The position numbers were made by a program, and so were the translations under genes. The notes beneath the pieces are model-generated. The model saw only the letters and a list, made by a program, of their open reading frames with translations. It had not been told where the DNA came from and ran no database searches. From DASRCB01 sp035653295 (GTDB taxonomy: Bacteria; Acidobacteriota; Terriglobia; Bryobacterales; Bryobacteraceae): a stretch of 10,297 nucleotides of DNA. The stretch is taken from assembly GCA_035653295.1 (NCBI GenBank), contig DASRCB010000028.1, positions 1-10,297 of the forward strand. The letters are read 5' to 3'. This document shows, piece after piece, positions 1-6,402 of the stretch. The first letter of the stretch is position 1. Every line of letters starts with the position of its first letter.

Positions 1-55
1 CAATTGCGACGGGCGCTCCGGCGGGAACACTTGCCGACCTGCAGCAAAGACGAAG

Positions 56-89
56 GCCGGGCTGCCCCCATTGAGGGGGGCAGCCCGGC
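56..89 (-). terminator. GC-rich hairpin, likely terminator of the TonB-dependent receptor gene
   Basis: Positions 56-69 and 76-89 are perfectly complementary, giving a 14-bp GC-rich stem with a 6-nt loop (70-75). The hairpin starts 46 nt beyond the TGA of the receptor gene (stop 136-138, minus strand), where a transcription terminator is expected. On the minus strand the stem is followed only by a weak T-containing stretch (CCTTCGTCTTTGC), so it is not a textbook intrinsic terminator. It could also end transcription arriving on the plus strand from a gene left of the window. The structure is seen directly; the function is inferred. Confidence 0.6.
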
Positions 90-135
90 GTCAATTCAAA
101 CCCGTCAGCCCGGGGGTTGACAGGGTCGCTCCATA

Positions 136-3100
136 TCAGAAAACGAGCTTCACACTCAGCTGGATCATGCGCGGGGCGTTCTCGGTATTCTGCGCCGCGC
201 CGAACGGATAGCACGACTGCTGCGACAGGTCCGTGCACATGCTGTTGTACTGGGCGTAGTTGAAGAAGTTCATGAACTCGCCGCGGAGCCACGCCTGGTA
301 TCGCTCCGTCCCGAGATTCTTTGCGACGGAGAAGTCCACGTTGCGGGCGGCGCGTTCGCGCAGCTGCGCCATGCGCTGCGGCGCCGTGCCATAGCGGTAA
401 ATGACGTTATTGGGATCGCCATTGATGGTCTGGAACACCGGCGCGGCGAAGGCCTTCGGGTTGATCCAGTTATCGGGCGTGCGGTCGCCGGGCTGCGGGT
501 TGCCCACCCAGTCGGACAGCAGGCTGCCGGGGAAGCCGTAGTTGTTCAGGGGATTGCTCCAGGGATTCGCTACCACCGGACCCAGGGGCAAACCACTGGC
601 CAGACGAACCACCGAGGAGACCTGCCACCCGCCCGCGACCGCCCTGACGACGGCGGGCGCGTTGCTGCCCCATGTCTTGCCCGACCCGTAGGGCAGATCG
701 TAGACCAGCGCGGTCACGAAGCTCTGCGGAACATCGTGGGTGCTGATGTTGTAGTCGAGGCGCGTGTTGTAGAAATCGCGCCACTGATTTCCCGTGGCCC
801 AGCCGAAGAAGTCTTCCGGACCGTTGTCCATGGCTTTCGACCACTGGTACGTGGTCAGCAGGCTGAGGCCGGCGTTGAACGTGTGGTTGTACTTGATGTA
901 CAGCGCGTCGAAGTGCGACGAAGCGCCCGAATACGAGCGCTGCAGCTGGAGCGCCCAGTACTGCGGGAACGGTCGCAGCAGCTGGTTGTAAGGAATGGTC
1001 TTCGTGTCGGGCGACCCAAGCCACGTATTGGAATTTGCCACGCCGGCGAACGGGTTCGGCACCTGGTGATCCAGCACCGCGGTCCCGAGCGCCAGGTCCG
1101 CCGTCGGCAACTGGTCCAGATCGAGTCCCGGATTGCCGTACAGCAGTTTCTTGCCGCGGTTGCCGGTGTAGCCGGCCTCCAACACGCCGCGAGCGCCCAC
1201 CTGATACTGGAGGTCGAAGCTCCATTGTTCGGTATAGGGCGTCGGATGTTTCTGTTTCGGCCAGATGCCTGCGCCATACGATACGCCGTCGCCAACCATG
1301 GTCATCAGGCCCTGGCTGCCGCCGGTCGGCTGATTGATCCCGTTCGGGAACGGATTGCTGACCAGGTTCAGGGGAACGAAGCCGTTCTGCGTGGTGGCGA
1401 TGTAGTCCGTCGACGAACTGAAACCGAAGCCGAGGCCGGTATCGTCGCCGAGCATGGCGGTAGGCGGCAGGAAGAAGATGCCGGCGCCGGCGCGGGCCAC
1501 CAGCTTGTCGGTGATCTTGTACGCAATGCCCAGCCGCGGCGCGAAGTCGCGGTTGTTCGACTCCCAGAGATAGCGGTTGCCGGAGCTGGCGTACTCCATG
1601 CCTCCCAGCACCTGCCGTCCGATGACCGGCGCTACCTGCCCGCTGATGGGGCTGACCACGTGCGGATCGAAGATGGTCAGGCGATTGAACCGCTCTGTGG
1701 CCGGGCGCTGGTTCTCGTATCGCAGGCCCGCGTTGACGGTCAGCCTTGGCGTGACACGCCACTGGTCCTGGATGTAGAAGCCATAGGAATGCAGGCTCAG
1801 CGCGGGGTCGAAGTTGATGCCCGTACCTCCGCCGCTCGCCGTTCCCAGAAGCATTGAGGCGATCGGATTGCCGGTCAGGCTGGAGCTGTAGTTCAGTGCG
1901 GCGCACTTCCCGCTCGCGTCCGGATCGCAGGAGGTCAGCGCGCTGCTGAAGTTAAGGCTGCCGACCGACTCGTTGACGACATTCATTTGCCCGACGGTGT
2001 AGCTGGCGCCGAACTTCAGCGTGTGGCGTGAGAGCACCTTGGTGAGATTTAACTGGGCCGTGTCCGCGTAACGCGTGTAGCGTGCGAACCAGCCGTTGCC
2101 GAGGCCAGTGTATCCATTGTCGGCGCCGATGCTTGGCAGGACAGGCGCCTGGAACAGCGCGGGATTCAGGCCGATGGTGGCCGCGTTCGCAACGCCCGTA
2201 CCCTGCGGGATGTGCGCTTCCTGCCAGCGGCTGTAGCTTACGAAGGCATTGATCACCCAGGTCGGGCTGGGGGTAATCGTGTCATTCAGGACGCCCTGGT
2301 AACCGACGTTCTGCTGGTTATTGTTCGTATCCGCGCCGTTGCAGAAGAAGCAGGGATAGTTCTGATCCTGGCGGAAACGCTGCGACCAGCGGAAGAACAT
2401 GCGGTGCGTCTGGTTCTGCTGCCAGTCGCCGCGCACGTCCATCTTGTCGTTCTCGAACATGGCCGCGCCCTGGTTGTAGTAGTTGTTCAGGTGGTTCGCG
2501 CCTTCGCCGGGGCGATTGGGTAGTGGGTACAGGCTGACAATCTTCTGCCCCACCGGGTTCATGAGGTTCGAAGGGACCTGATTGCCGGCGAACGGCGCGC
2601 GGGTGTAGCCCGACGCGTTGCCCGTCACCGCCGTCGTGCTGAACGGATTGTAGATGGTGGCCAGCCCGCCGCTGGCATTCAGGGTGTGCGAAAAATCGCC
2701 GTTTCGTTCCTCCTGGGTGGGGACCGTGGTCAGCGTGTTTTGCGTGTTCGGCTGCCGAAGCCCTTCGTACGCTCCGAAGAAGAACAGGTTGTAGCGCTTG
2801 AGAATGGGGCCGCCGATATTTCCGCCAAACTGGTTCTGCTTGAATTCCCCTTTGGCGATGCCGCGCCTGTTGTTGTACCAGGAGTTCGCGTTCAGCGCAT
2901 CGTTCTGGAGGTAGTCGTAGGCTTCTCCATGGAATGCGTTCGAGCCGCCGCGGGTGATCATGGTGACAATGCCCGCGCCGCCCTTTTCATACTCGGCGTC
3001 GTAGGTGTTGACCAGCACCTGCTGTTCCTGAACGGAATCCTGCATGGGCGCGACCATCAGCCCGCCCCAGTCCAGCGCCTGCGACGGAGCGCCGTCGATG

Positions 3101-3729
3101 AGCACCGTTTCCTCACCGGTTCGACCGCCGTTGATGCCGAAGTTGCTGGACATCTGATCGAACGTGCCGCCGGTCTGCGTCTGGCCGCCCGGGGCGATGG
3201 TCGTGCCGGCGATGGCGAACACGAAATTCAGGGGATTGCGGGTGGAGTTGGGCAGCGACTGGATGAGCCGCGTGTCCAGGGTCACGTTCTTGTTGGCCGT
3301 CTCGGTGTCGACCAGCGTTGCCGAAGCCGTGACCTCCACTTTCTGCTCCGTGCCGCCGATCTCCAGAGGAATATTGACCGTGCTTTCCACCTGCGCCTGC
3401 AGGTTGATTTTCTCCCGGACATAAGTTTTGAAGCCCGGAACGGTGACCGTGAGTTGATACGTTCCGGGGTTCAGGTTGGTGAATTGATACGTTCCGTTAT
3501 CCTGCGATACCGTTTCCTGCGCGGCGTTCGTCGCGGTATTCTGCAGCGCCAGGGTGGCGCCGACCACGGCGGCACCGCTGGGGTCCGTAACCGTTCCGGT
3601 AATCGAGGATGTGAAGTTCTGACCGTATGAGAACTGAGAGAACGCGGCAGCCAGGAACACTGCAAGGCAAAGCGGCAGCGACATGGCAGGCCGGATGAGT
3701 GCATTCTCTGCAACGCGGAGTAAACGCAC
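136..3729 (-). CDS. Oar-like TonB-dependent outer-membrane receptor with carboxypeptidase-regulatory-like domain
   Basis: This 1197-aa protein is a TonB-dependent receptor of the large Oar-like type common in Acidobacteriota; such proteins import a substrate, often a glycan or peptide product, across the outer membrane. Residues 1-36 form a signal peptide (basic start, then a hydrophobic run ending near SYGQ). Residues ~42-125 are a carboxypeptidase-regulatory-like beta-sandwich (ITGTVTDPSGAAV, NLNPGTYQLTV). The plug (~134-261) has NGGRTGEETVLIDG and the family signature TRGGSNAFHG. The rest is a beta-barrel ending in Phe (LSVKLVF), the usual signal for barrel assembly. GTG at 3729 is preferred because AGGAGG lies 4 nt upstream; the reading frame stays open to an ATG at 3852, but that extension runs through the likely promoter. 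An ATG at 3684 has no ribosome site. The mature part holds three close Cys pairs (460/463, 601/609, 1165/1173). The family is clear; the substrate is unknown. Confidence 0.93.
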   Translation of the reverse strand: MRLLRVAENALIRPAMSLPLCLAVFLAAAFSQFSYGQNFTSSITGTVTDPSGAAVVGATLALQNTATNAAQETVSQDNGTYQFTNLNPGTYQLTVTVPGFKTYVREKINLQAQVESTVNIPLEIGGTEQKVEVTASATLVDTETANKNVTLDTRLIQSLPNSTRNPLNFVFAIAGTTIAPGGQTQTGGTFDQMSSNFGINGGRTGEETVLIDGAPSQALDWGGLMVAPMQDSVQEQQVLVNTYDAEYEKGGAGIVTMITRGGSNAFHGEAYDYLQNDALNANSWYNNRRGIAKGEFKQNQFGGNIGGPILKRYNLFFFGAYEGLRQPNTQNTLTTVPTQEERNGDFSHTLNASGGLATIYNPFSTTAVTGNASGYTRAPFAGNQVPSNLMNPVGQKIVSLYPLPNRPGEGANHLNNYYNQGAAMFENDKMDVRGDWQQNQTHRMFFRWSQRFRQDQNYPCFFCNGADTNNNQQNVGYQGVLNDTITPSPTWVINAFVSYSRWQEAHIPQGTGVANAATIGLNPALFQAPVLPSIGADNGYTGLGNGWFARYTRYADTAQLNLTKVLSRHTLKFGASYTVGQMNVVNESVGSLNFSSALTSCDPDASGKCAALNYSSSLTGNPIASMLLGTASGGGTGINFDPALSLHSYGFYIQDQWRVTPRLTVNAGLRYENQRPATERFNRLTIFDPHVVSPISGQVAPVIGRQVLGGMEYASSGNRYLWESNNRDFAPRLGIAYKITDKLVARAGAGIFFLPPTAMLGDDTGLGFGFSSSTDYIATTQNGFVPLNLVSNPFPNGINQPTGGSQGLMTMVGDGVSYGAGIWPKQKHPTPYTEQWSFDLQYQVGARGVLEAGYTGNRGKKLLYGNPGLDLDQLPTADLALGTAVLDHQVPNPFAGVANSNTWLGSPDTKTIPYNQLLRPFPQYWALQLQRSYSGASSHFDALYIKYNHTFNAGLSLLTTYQWSKAMDNGPEDFFGWATGNQWRDFYNTRLDYNISTHDVPQSFVTALVYDLPYGSGKTWGSNAPAVVRAVAGGWQVSSVVRLASGLPLGPVVANPWSNPLNNYGFPGSLLSDWVGNPQPGDRTPDNWINPKAFAAPVFQTINGDPNNVIYRYGTAPQRMAQLRERAARNVDFSVAKNLGTERYQAWLRGEFMNFFNYAQYNSMCTDLSQQSCYPFGAAQNTENAPRMIQLSVKLVF

Positions 3730-3733
3730 GTAA

Positions 3734-3739
3734 CCTCCT
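3734..3739 (-). promoter_or_regulatory. Ribosome binding site of the TonB-dependent receptor gene
   Basis: The minus strand reads AGGAGG, then TTAC, then GTG at 3729. This strong Shine-Dalgarno match decides the start codon: neither the upstream ATG at 3852 nor the downstream ATG at 3684 has a comparable site. Confidence 0.7.
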
Positions 3740-3767
3740 GTCTGTATCCCTGAAGGGAACTGGCCGC

Positions 3768-3796
3768 ACAATATCATTAAACGAGAAATTTTACAA
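3768..3796 (-). promoter_or_regulatory. Candidate sigma70-type promoter for the TonB-dependent receptor gene
   Basis: On the minus strand, TTGTAA (3796-3791) and TATTGT (3773-3768) are separated by exactly 17 nt, and the -10 hexamer is preceded by TGA, which fits an extended -10 (TGnTATTGT). Each hexamer matches the consensus at 4 of 6 positions. It lies in a short AT-rich patch inside otherwise GC-rich DNA. Transcription would start near 3761, leaving a leader of about 32 nt with the AGGAGG site. This would let the receptor be expressed separately from the upstream peptidase gene. Confidence 0.45.
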
Positions 3797-3825
3797 TGCG
3801 ACCGTAACAGTCCGAGCTGTGCTCT

Positions 3826-3837
3826 GAACGGCCGTTC
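3826..3837. promoter_or_regulatory. 12-bp perfect palindrome upstream of the receptor promoter, possible operator
   Basis: GAACGGCCGTTC is a perfect palindrome in the gap between the peptidase and receptor genes. Its centre is about 70 bp upstream of the transcription start predicted for the receptor, a spacing typical of upstream activator sites. Short palindromes arise by chance in GC-rich DNA, so the regulatory reading is tentative. Confidence 0.2.
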
Positions 3838-3890
3838 GACCGCGGCCTTCACCGTGATGTCACTGGGTTCGTATGTGGCCGGTTTCCGTG

Positions 3891-5570
3891 CTATTGCAGT
3901 GAAGCGACCTCTTTCGCCGTCACGAACACCGGGTCGATGTCCACGGGGATGCCGCCCAGCTTCGCCAGCGCGTGGGCCAGCTCGGGGCGCATCACGCCCA
4001 GGGTGTCCAGCATGTGCTTCGCGCCGGCGTAATCGCCGGTGGCCTCGACCATCAGCAGGTCGTGAGCGAGATCGCGAACGGCGTCTTTGATTTTCGCCTG
4101 ATTCACCGCGAATGTGCCATCGGCCGAGGCCGTGAATCCGCCCTTATCGAGGAGATAATTCATCTGCATGGCCATGCCTTTCCCGTGCGCCTCTTTCAGG
4201 CCGAAGCGCAGGGTGCGGAAGGACGATGCCAGGAATGTCGTATAGAGGCGGCGCGGCGCGCCCGCGTCTCCGGGCAGCAGCTGATGGTCGTACATGTACT
4301 GGAGGGTGAAGAGGCCCAGCACGTCGGCCTTGGCCTCTTCGATGGCGCTGTAGAGTTCCTTCAGTTCCTGGCGGACGTTGGTCTGCCGGCCGGCGACGGT
4401 GATCTGGTGCGGTCCGATGCCGTGGCTCAGCTCGTGGGCGAGGATGTGGGTGAAAAACGGGTCGAAGGCGACCTCGGCCTGGGCGGCGGGTGACAGCACG
4501 AGCTTCGAAATCGGAACCAGCGTCGATTCGAACTTGGCCTCCTGCACGTTCTTCAGCATCACCCGCTTGGTGCCCTTTTCGACGATGACCCGCTCGTCAT
4601 TGGGAAGGTTGTAAGCGGCTGTCTTCACACCGTGGTCGCCGTCGCCGGACGCGAACACCTCGTTCACCACGCGGATCGGGGCCAGCGCTCCCAGCTTCGG
4701 GTTCTTGTACTTGTCGTCGATGGGCAGGTTGTTCTCGATCTCCTGCAGGTGATTCGAGAAGAACTGAAGCTTGCGGGTCTCCGCTTCATCGCGGATATTC
4801 ACGTAGGCTTCGTAGGCGGCCTTGTAGCCGAACAACTCGTCGTTGTAGGTTTCATACGGGCCGATGGTGATATCCAGCGGCGCGTCAAGGTCCATCCACG
4901 CGACGTCGCTTTCGTAGTAATCGTCACTGAGGAAGGCAGCGGCGCGTGTGGTCAGGAAACGCTTCAGGGTTGCGTTTTGCGTGAGGCCGGCGGCGTCGCG
5001 CAGCAATGCGGCAGCGCGCTGGAGATCGTCGTGATACGCCTGGCTGTAGGGCACGATGGTGAACCGCCGGTTGGCGTCGCGCCGAATCACGGTGAAGAAT
5101 CCCTCGGCGCGGGTACGATCGGCGGCGCTCAGCGTTTTTACCCAGCTCTCGAACTCATCGCGGGTCATGTCCTCGGGATAGAAGTTGGCGCCGGCGGGCT
5201 TCTTCTCCGGGACGTTCGGCAGGAAGGCCGTGTGGCCGTCGAGATCGGACCACGGTCCTTTATTGATACGGAAATAGCGCAGCCGCGCGCGTCCCAGCGG
5301 CGAGTGATCCTTCTGAAGCTGATGGTAGAGGGCGACGTCGCCGGACCAGAGCTGCTGCATGAAGACATCGTTGAGCAGCGCGGCGGCCTCGATCAGCCTC
5401 GCCAGCGCCTGACGATCGCCGCCGGACAGGCCCGAGATGTCCACGCGCAGCTCGGCGCGCGCATACCGGGAGATCATTTTATCGAGCTGCGCCGCGTCGG
5501 GCGCGTGGGTGGTTTCAGCAGTTAGCATGGCGGAAGTAAAGAGAGCGGCGAACAGGGGCGCGTGTCTCAT
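3891..5570 (-). CDS. Exported M49-family (dipeptidyl-peptidase III-like) zinc peptidase
   Basis: This 559-aa protein belongs to the peptidase M49 / DPP III-like group, zinc enzymes that cleave peptides near the N-terminus. The metal site is visible: HELSH at 379-383 (zinc ligands H379 and H383, catalytic E380) inside LAHELSHGIGPH, and the second motif EEAKAD at 411-416, with E412 the expected third ligand. NLPNDER at 321-327 is another stretch I associate with this family. The spacing HExxH differs from the HExxGH of classical DPP III and, from memory, resembles the branch that includes the M49-like domain of plant Nudix hydrolase 3; no Nudix domain is present here. Residues 1-18 or 1-23 look like a signal peptide (hydrophobic core, then MLTA/ET or THA/PD), implying a periplasmic enzyme, whereas classical DPP III is cytosolic. 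AGGA lies 4 nt before the ATG. It is divergent from the beta-module gene and 161 nt upstream of the receptor gene on the same strand, with no clear terminator between. Confidence 0.88.
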   Translation of the reverse strand: MRHAPLFAALFTSAMLTAETTHAPDAAQLDKMISRYARAELRVDISGLSGGDRQALARLIEAAALLNDVFMQQLWSGDVALYHQLQKDHSPLGRARLRYFRINKGPWSDLDGHTAFLPNVPEKKPAGANFYPEDMTRDEFESWVKTLSAADRTRAEGFFTVIRRDANRRFTIVPYSQAYHDDLQRAAALLRDAAGLTQNATLKRFLTTRAAAFLSDDYYESDVAWMDLDAPLDITIGPYETYNDELFGYKAAYEAYVNIRDEAETRKLQFFSNHLQEIENNLPIDDKYKNPKLGALAPIRVVNEVFASGDGDHGVKTAAYNLPNDERVIVEKGTKRVMLKNVQEAKFESTLVPISKLVLSPAAQAEVAFDPFFTHILAHELSHGIGPHQITVAGRQTNVRQELKELYSAIEEAKADVLGLFTLQYMYDHQLLPGDAGAPRRLYTTFLASSFRTLRFGLKEAHGKGMAMQMNYLLDKGGFTASADGTFAVNQAKIKDAVRDLAHDLLMVEATGDYAGAKHMLDTLGVMRPELAHALAKLGGIPVDIDPVFVTAKEVASLQ

Positions 5571-5609
5571 TGCTTCCTATTATTCCGCCTGAGACGGTAC
5601 TCGCACGCG

Positions 5610-5626
5610 ATACGGTTCGCCCGTAT
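5610..5626. promoter_or_regulatory. Inverted repeat in the divergent intergenic region, possible operator
   Basis: ATACGG (5610-5615) and CCGTAT (5621-5626) form a perfect 6-bp inverted repeat with a 5-nt spacer, near the middle of the only spacer (5571-5651) between the divergent peptidase and beta-module genes. The right arm overlaps TATACA (5624-5629), a weak -10-like hexamer for the plus strand, so a bound protein could control both directions. I found no convincing -35 partner for it on the plus strand and no clear promoter on the minus strand. Confidence 0.25.
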
Positions 5627-5651
5627 ACACTGGCAGCGGGGGTTTTGCGGC

Positions 5652-6395
5652 ATGAGCATTCGTGCGATGGCGCTCGGCGGGGCGATGGCCCTGATTTGTG
5701 CGGCGGCAGTAAGTGGCGCGGATCAGGCTCCCGGCGCCGCGGGGCACTGGGAAGGATCGTTCAACGCGCCGACGCCGGAGGGCAACAAGGATGTGGACAT
5801 GACGGTGGATCTGGCGCGCGGGGCTGGAGGCACGTGGACGGGCAGCGTGGATCTCGGTCCACTGGCGAAGGGGCTGCCGCTGTCGGATATCAGCAGCAGC
5901 GGGGCCGCGGTGCACTTCGGGGTGAAGGGCGTCCCCGGCGCGCCATCGTTTGACGGCAAACTGGCGGCCGACGGGCAGAGCATGAGCGGGCAGGCGAACT
6001 TCGGGGGCCAGGCGACGACCTTCAAGCTGACGCGCAAAGGCGATGCGAAAGTCGCGCAGCCGCCGAAGAGCACGCCCGTCTCGAAGCAATTGCAGGGCAA
6101 ATGGCAGGGCGCGCTCTCCGCTCAGAGCACGACCCTGCATCTGGTGCTTGATATCGTGAACCAGGCGGACGGGACCGGCGGCGGCACGCTGACCAGCGTC
6201 GATCAGGGCAACGCGGAGATTCCACTGAGCCAGGTCACGCAAAACGGGCGATCGGTAACGTTCGGCGTGCTGGTGATTGGCGGCTCATTCAGCGGGGAGT
6301 TGAACGAGGCGGGGACGGAGTTGTCGGGCCAATGGACGCAGGGCCCGAACCAGTTACCGCTGGTGTTTACGAAGGCGGGTGCGGAGAAGAAATAA
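5652..6395 (+). CDS. Exported protein of two tandem beta modules (hydrolase-associated type), function unknown
   Basis: This 247-aa protein has a signal peptide (residues 1-23, ending VSGA/DQ) and two related modules of about 95 residues: module 1 at ~31-129 (GHWEGSF ... FDGKLAADGQSMSGQANFGG ... FKLTRK) and module 2 at ~149-241 (GKWQGAL ... SFSGELNEAGTELSGQWTQG ... LVFTK), joined by a Pro/Lys-rich linker. Both run G-x-W-x-G, an acidic hydrophobic strand, then F-x-G-x-L-x-x-x-G-x-x-x-S-G, so this is an internal duplication. From memory, such modules occur as the N-terminal part of secreted alpha/beta hydrolases in Acidobacteriota and Bacteroidota; here no hydrolase follows. A binding or folding role is inference only. 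The ATG at 5652 is chosen over an in-frame one at 5562, because the latter overlaps the start of the divergent peptidase gene and lacks a signal-peptide-like start; GGGGG lies 9 nt upstream. The GH20-like gene begins 7 nt after the stop. Confidence 0.8.
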   Translation: MSIRAMALGGAMALICAAAVSGADQAPGAAGHWEGSFNAPTPEGNKDVDMTVDLARGAGGTWTGSVDLGPLAKGLPLSDISSSGAAVHFGVKGVPGAPSFDGKLAADGQSMSGQANFGGQATTFKLTRKGDAKVAQPPKSTPVSKQLQGKWQGALSAQSTTLHLVLDIVNQADGTGGGTLTSVDQGNAEIPLSQVTQNGRSVTFGVLVIGGSFSGELNEAGTELSGQWTQGPNQLPLVFTKAGAEKK

Positions 6396-6402
6396 CAGGC
6401 TC

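Noticed and set aside
3..74. Possible C-terminal tail of a plus-strand gene entering from the left (frame 3, ending TGA at 72-74)
   Set aside because: The first ~15 codons read plausibly (ATGAPAGTLADLQQ), but the stop lies inside the hairpin stem and the piece is too short to distinguish from chance.
736..1857. Plus-strand open frame (373 aa) antisense to the receptor gene
   Set aside because: Low-complexity Arg/Val/Ala composition with no recognisable motif; it mirrors codon bias on the other strand.
470..1906. Long open frame (478 aa) in another minus-strand frame inside the receptor gene
   Set aside because: It is rich in Arg, Gly, Ala and Gln, has no domain, signal peptide or ribosome site, and lies wholly within the well-supported receptor gene. 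It is a by-product of high GC content.
2686..3630. Plus-strand open frame (314 aa) antisense to the receptor N-terminal half
   Set aside because: No motif, no plausible start region, and full overlap with the conserved carboxypeptidase-regulatory and plug domains on the minus strand.
4632..5525. Plus-strand open frame (297 aa) antisense to the M49 peptidase
   Set aside because: Composition typical of an antisense shadow (Val, Gly, Arg, Glu repeats) and no ribosome site or domain.
5562..5651. Upstream in-frame extension of the beta-module gene (30 residues from ATG at 5562)
   Set aside because: It would overlap the first codons of the divergent peptidase gene, shows no signal-peptide character, and the ATG at 5652 begins a clear signal peptide.
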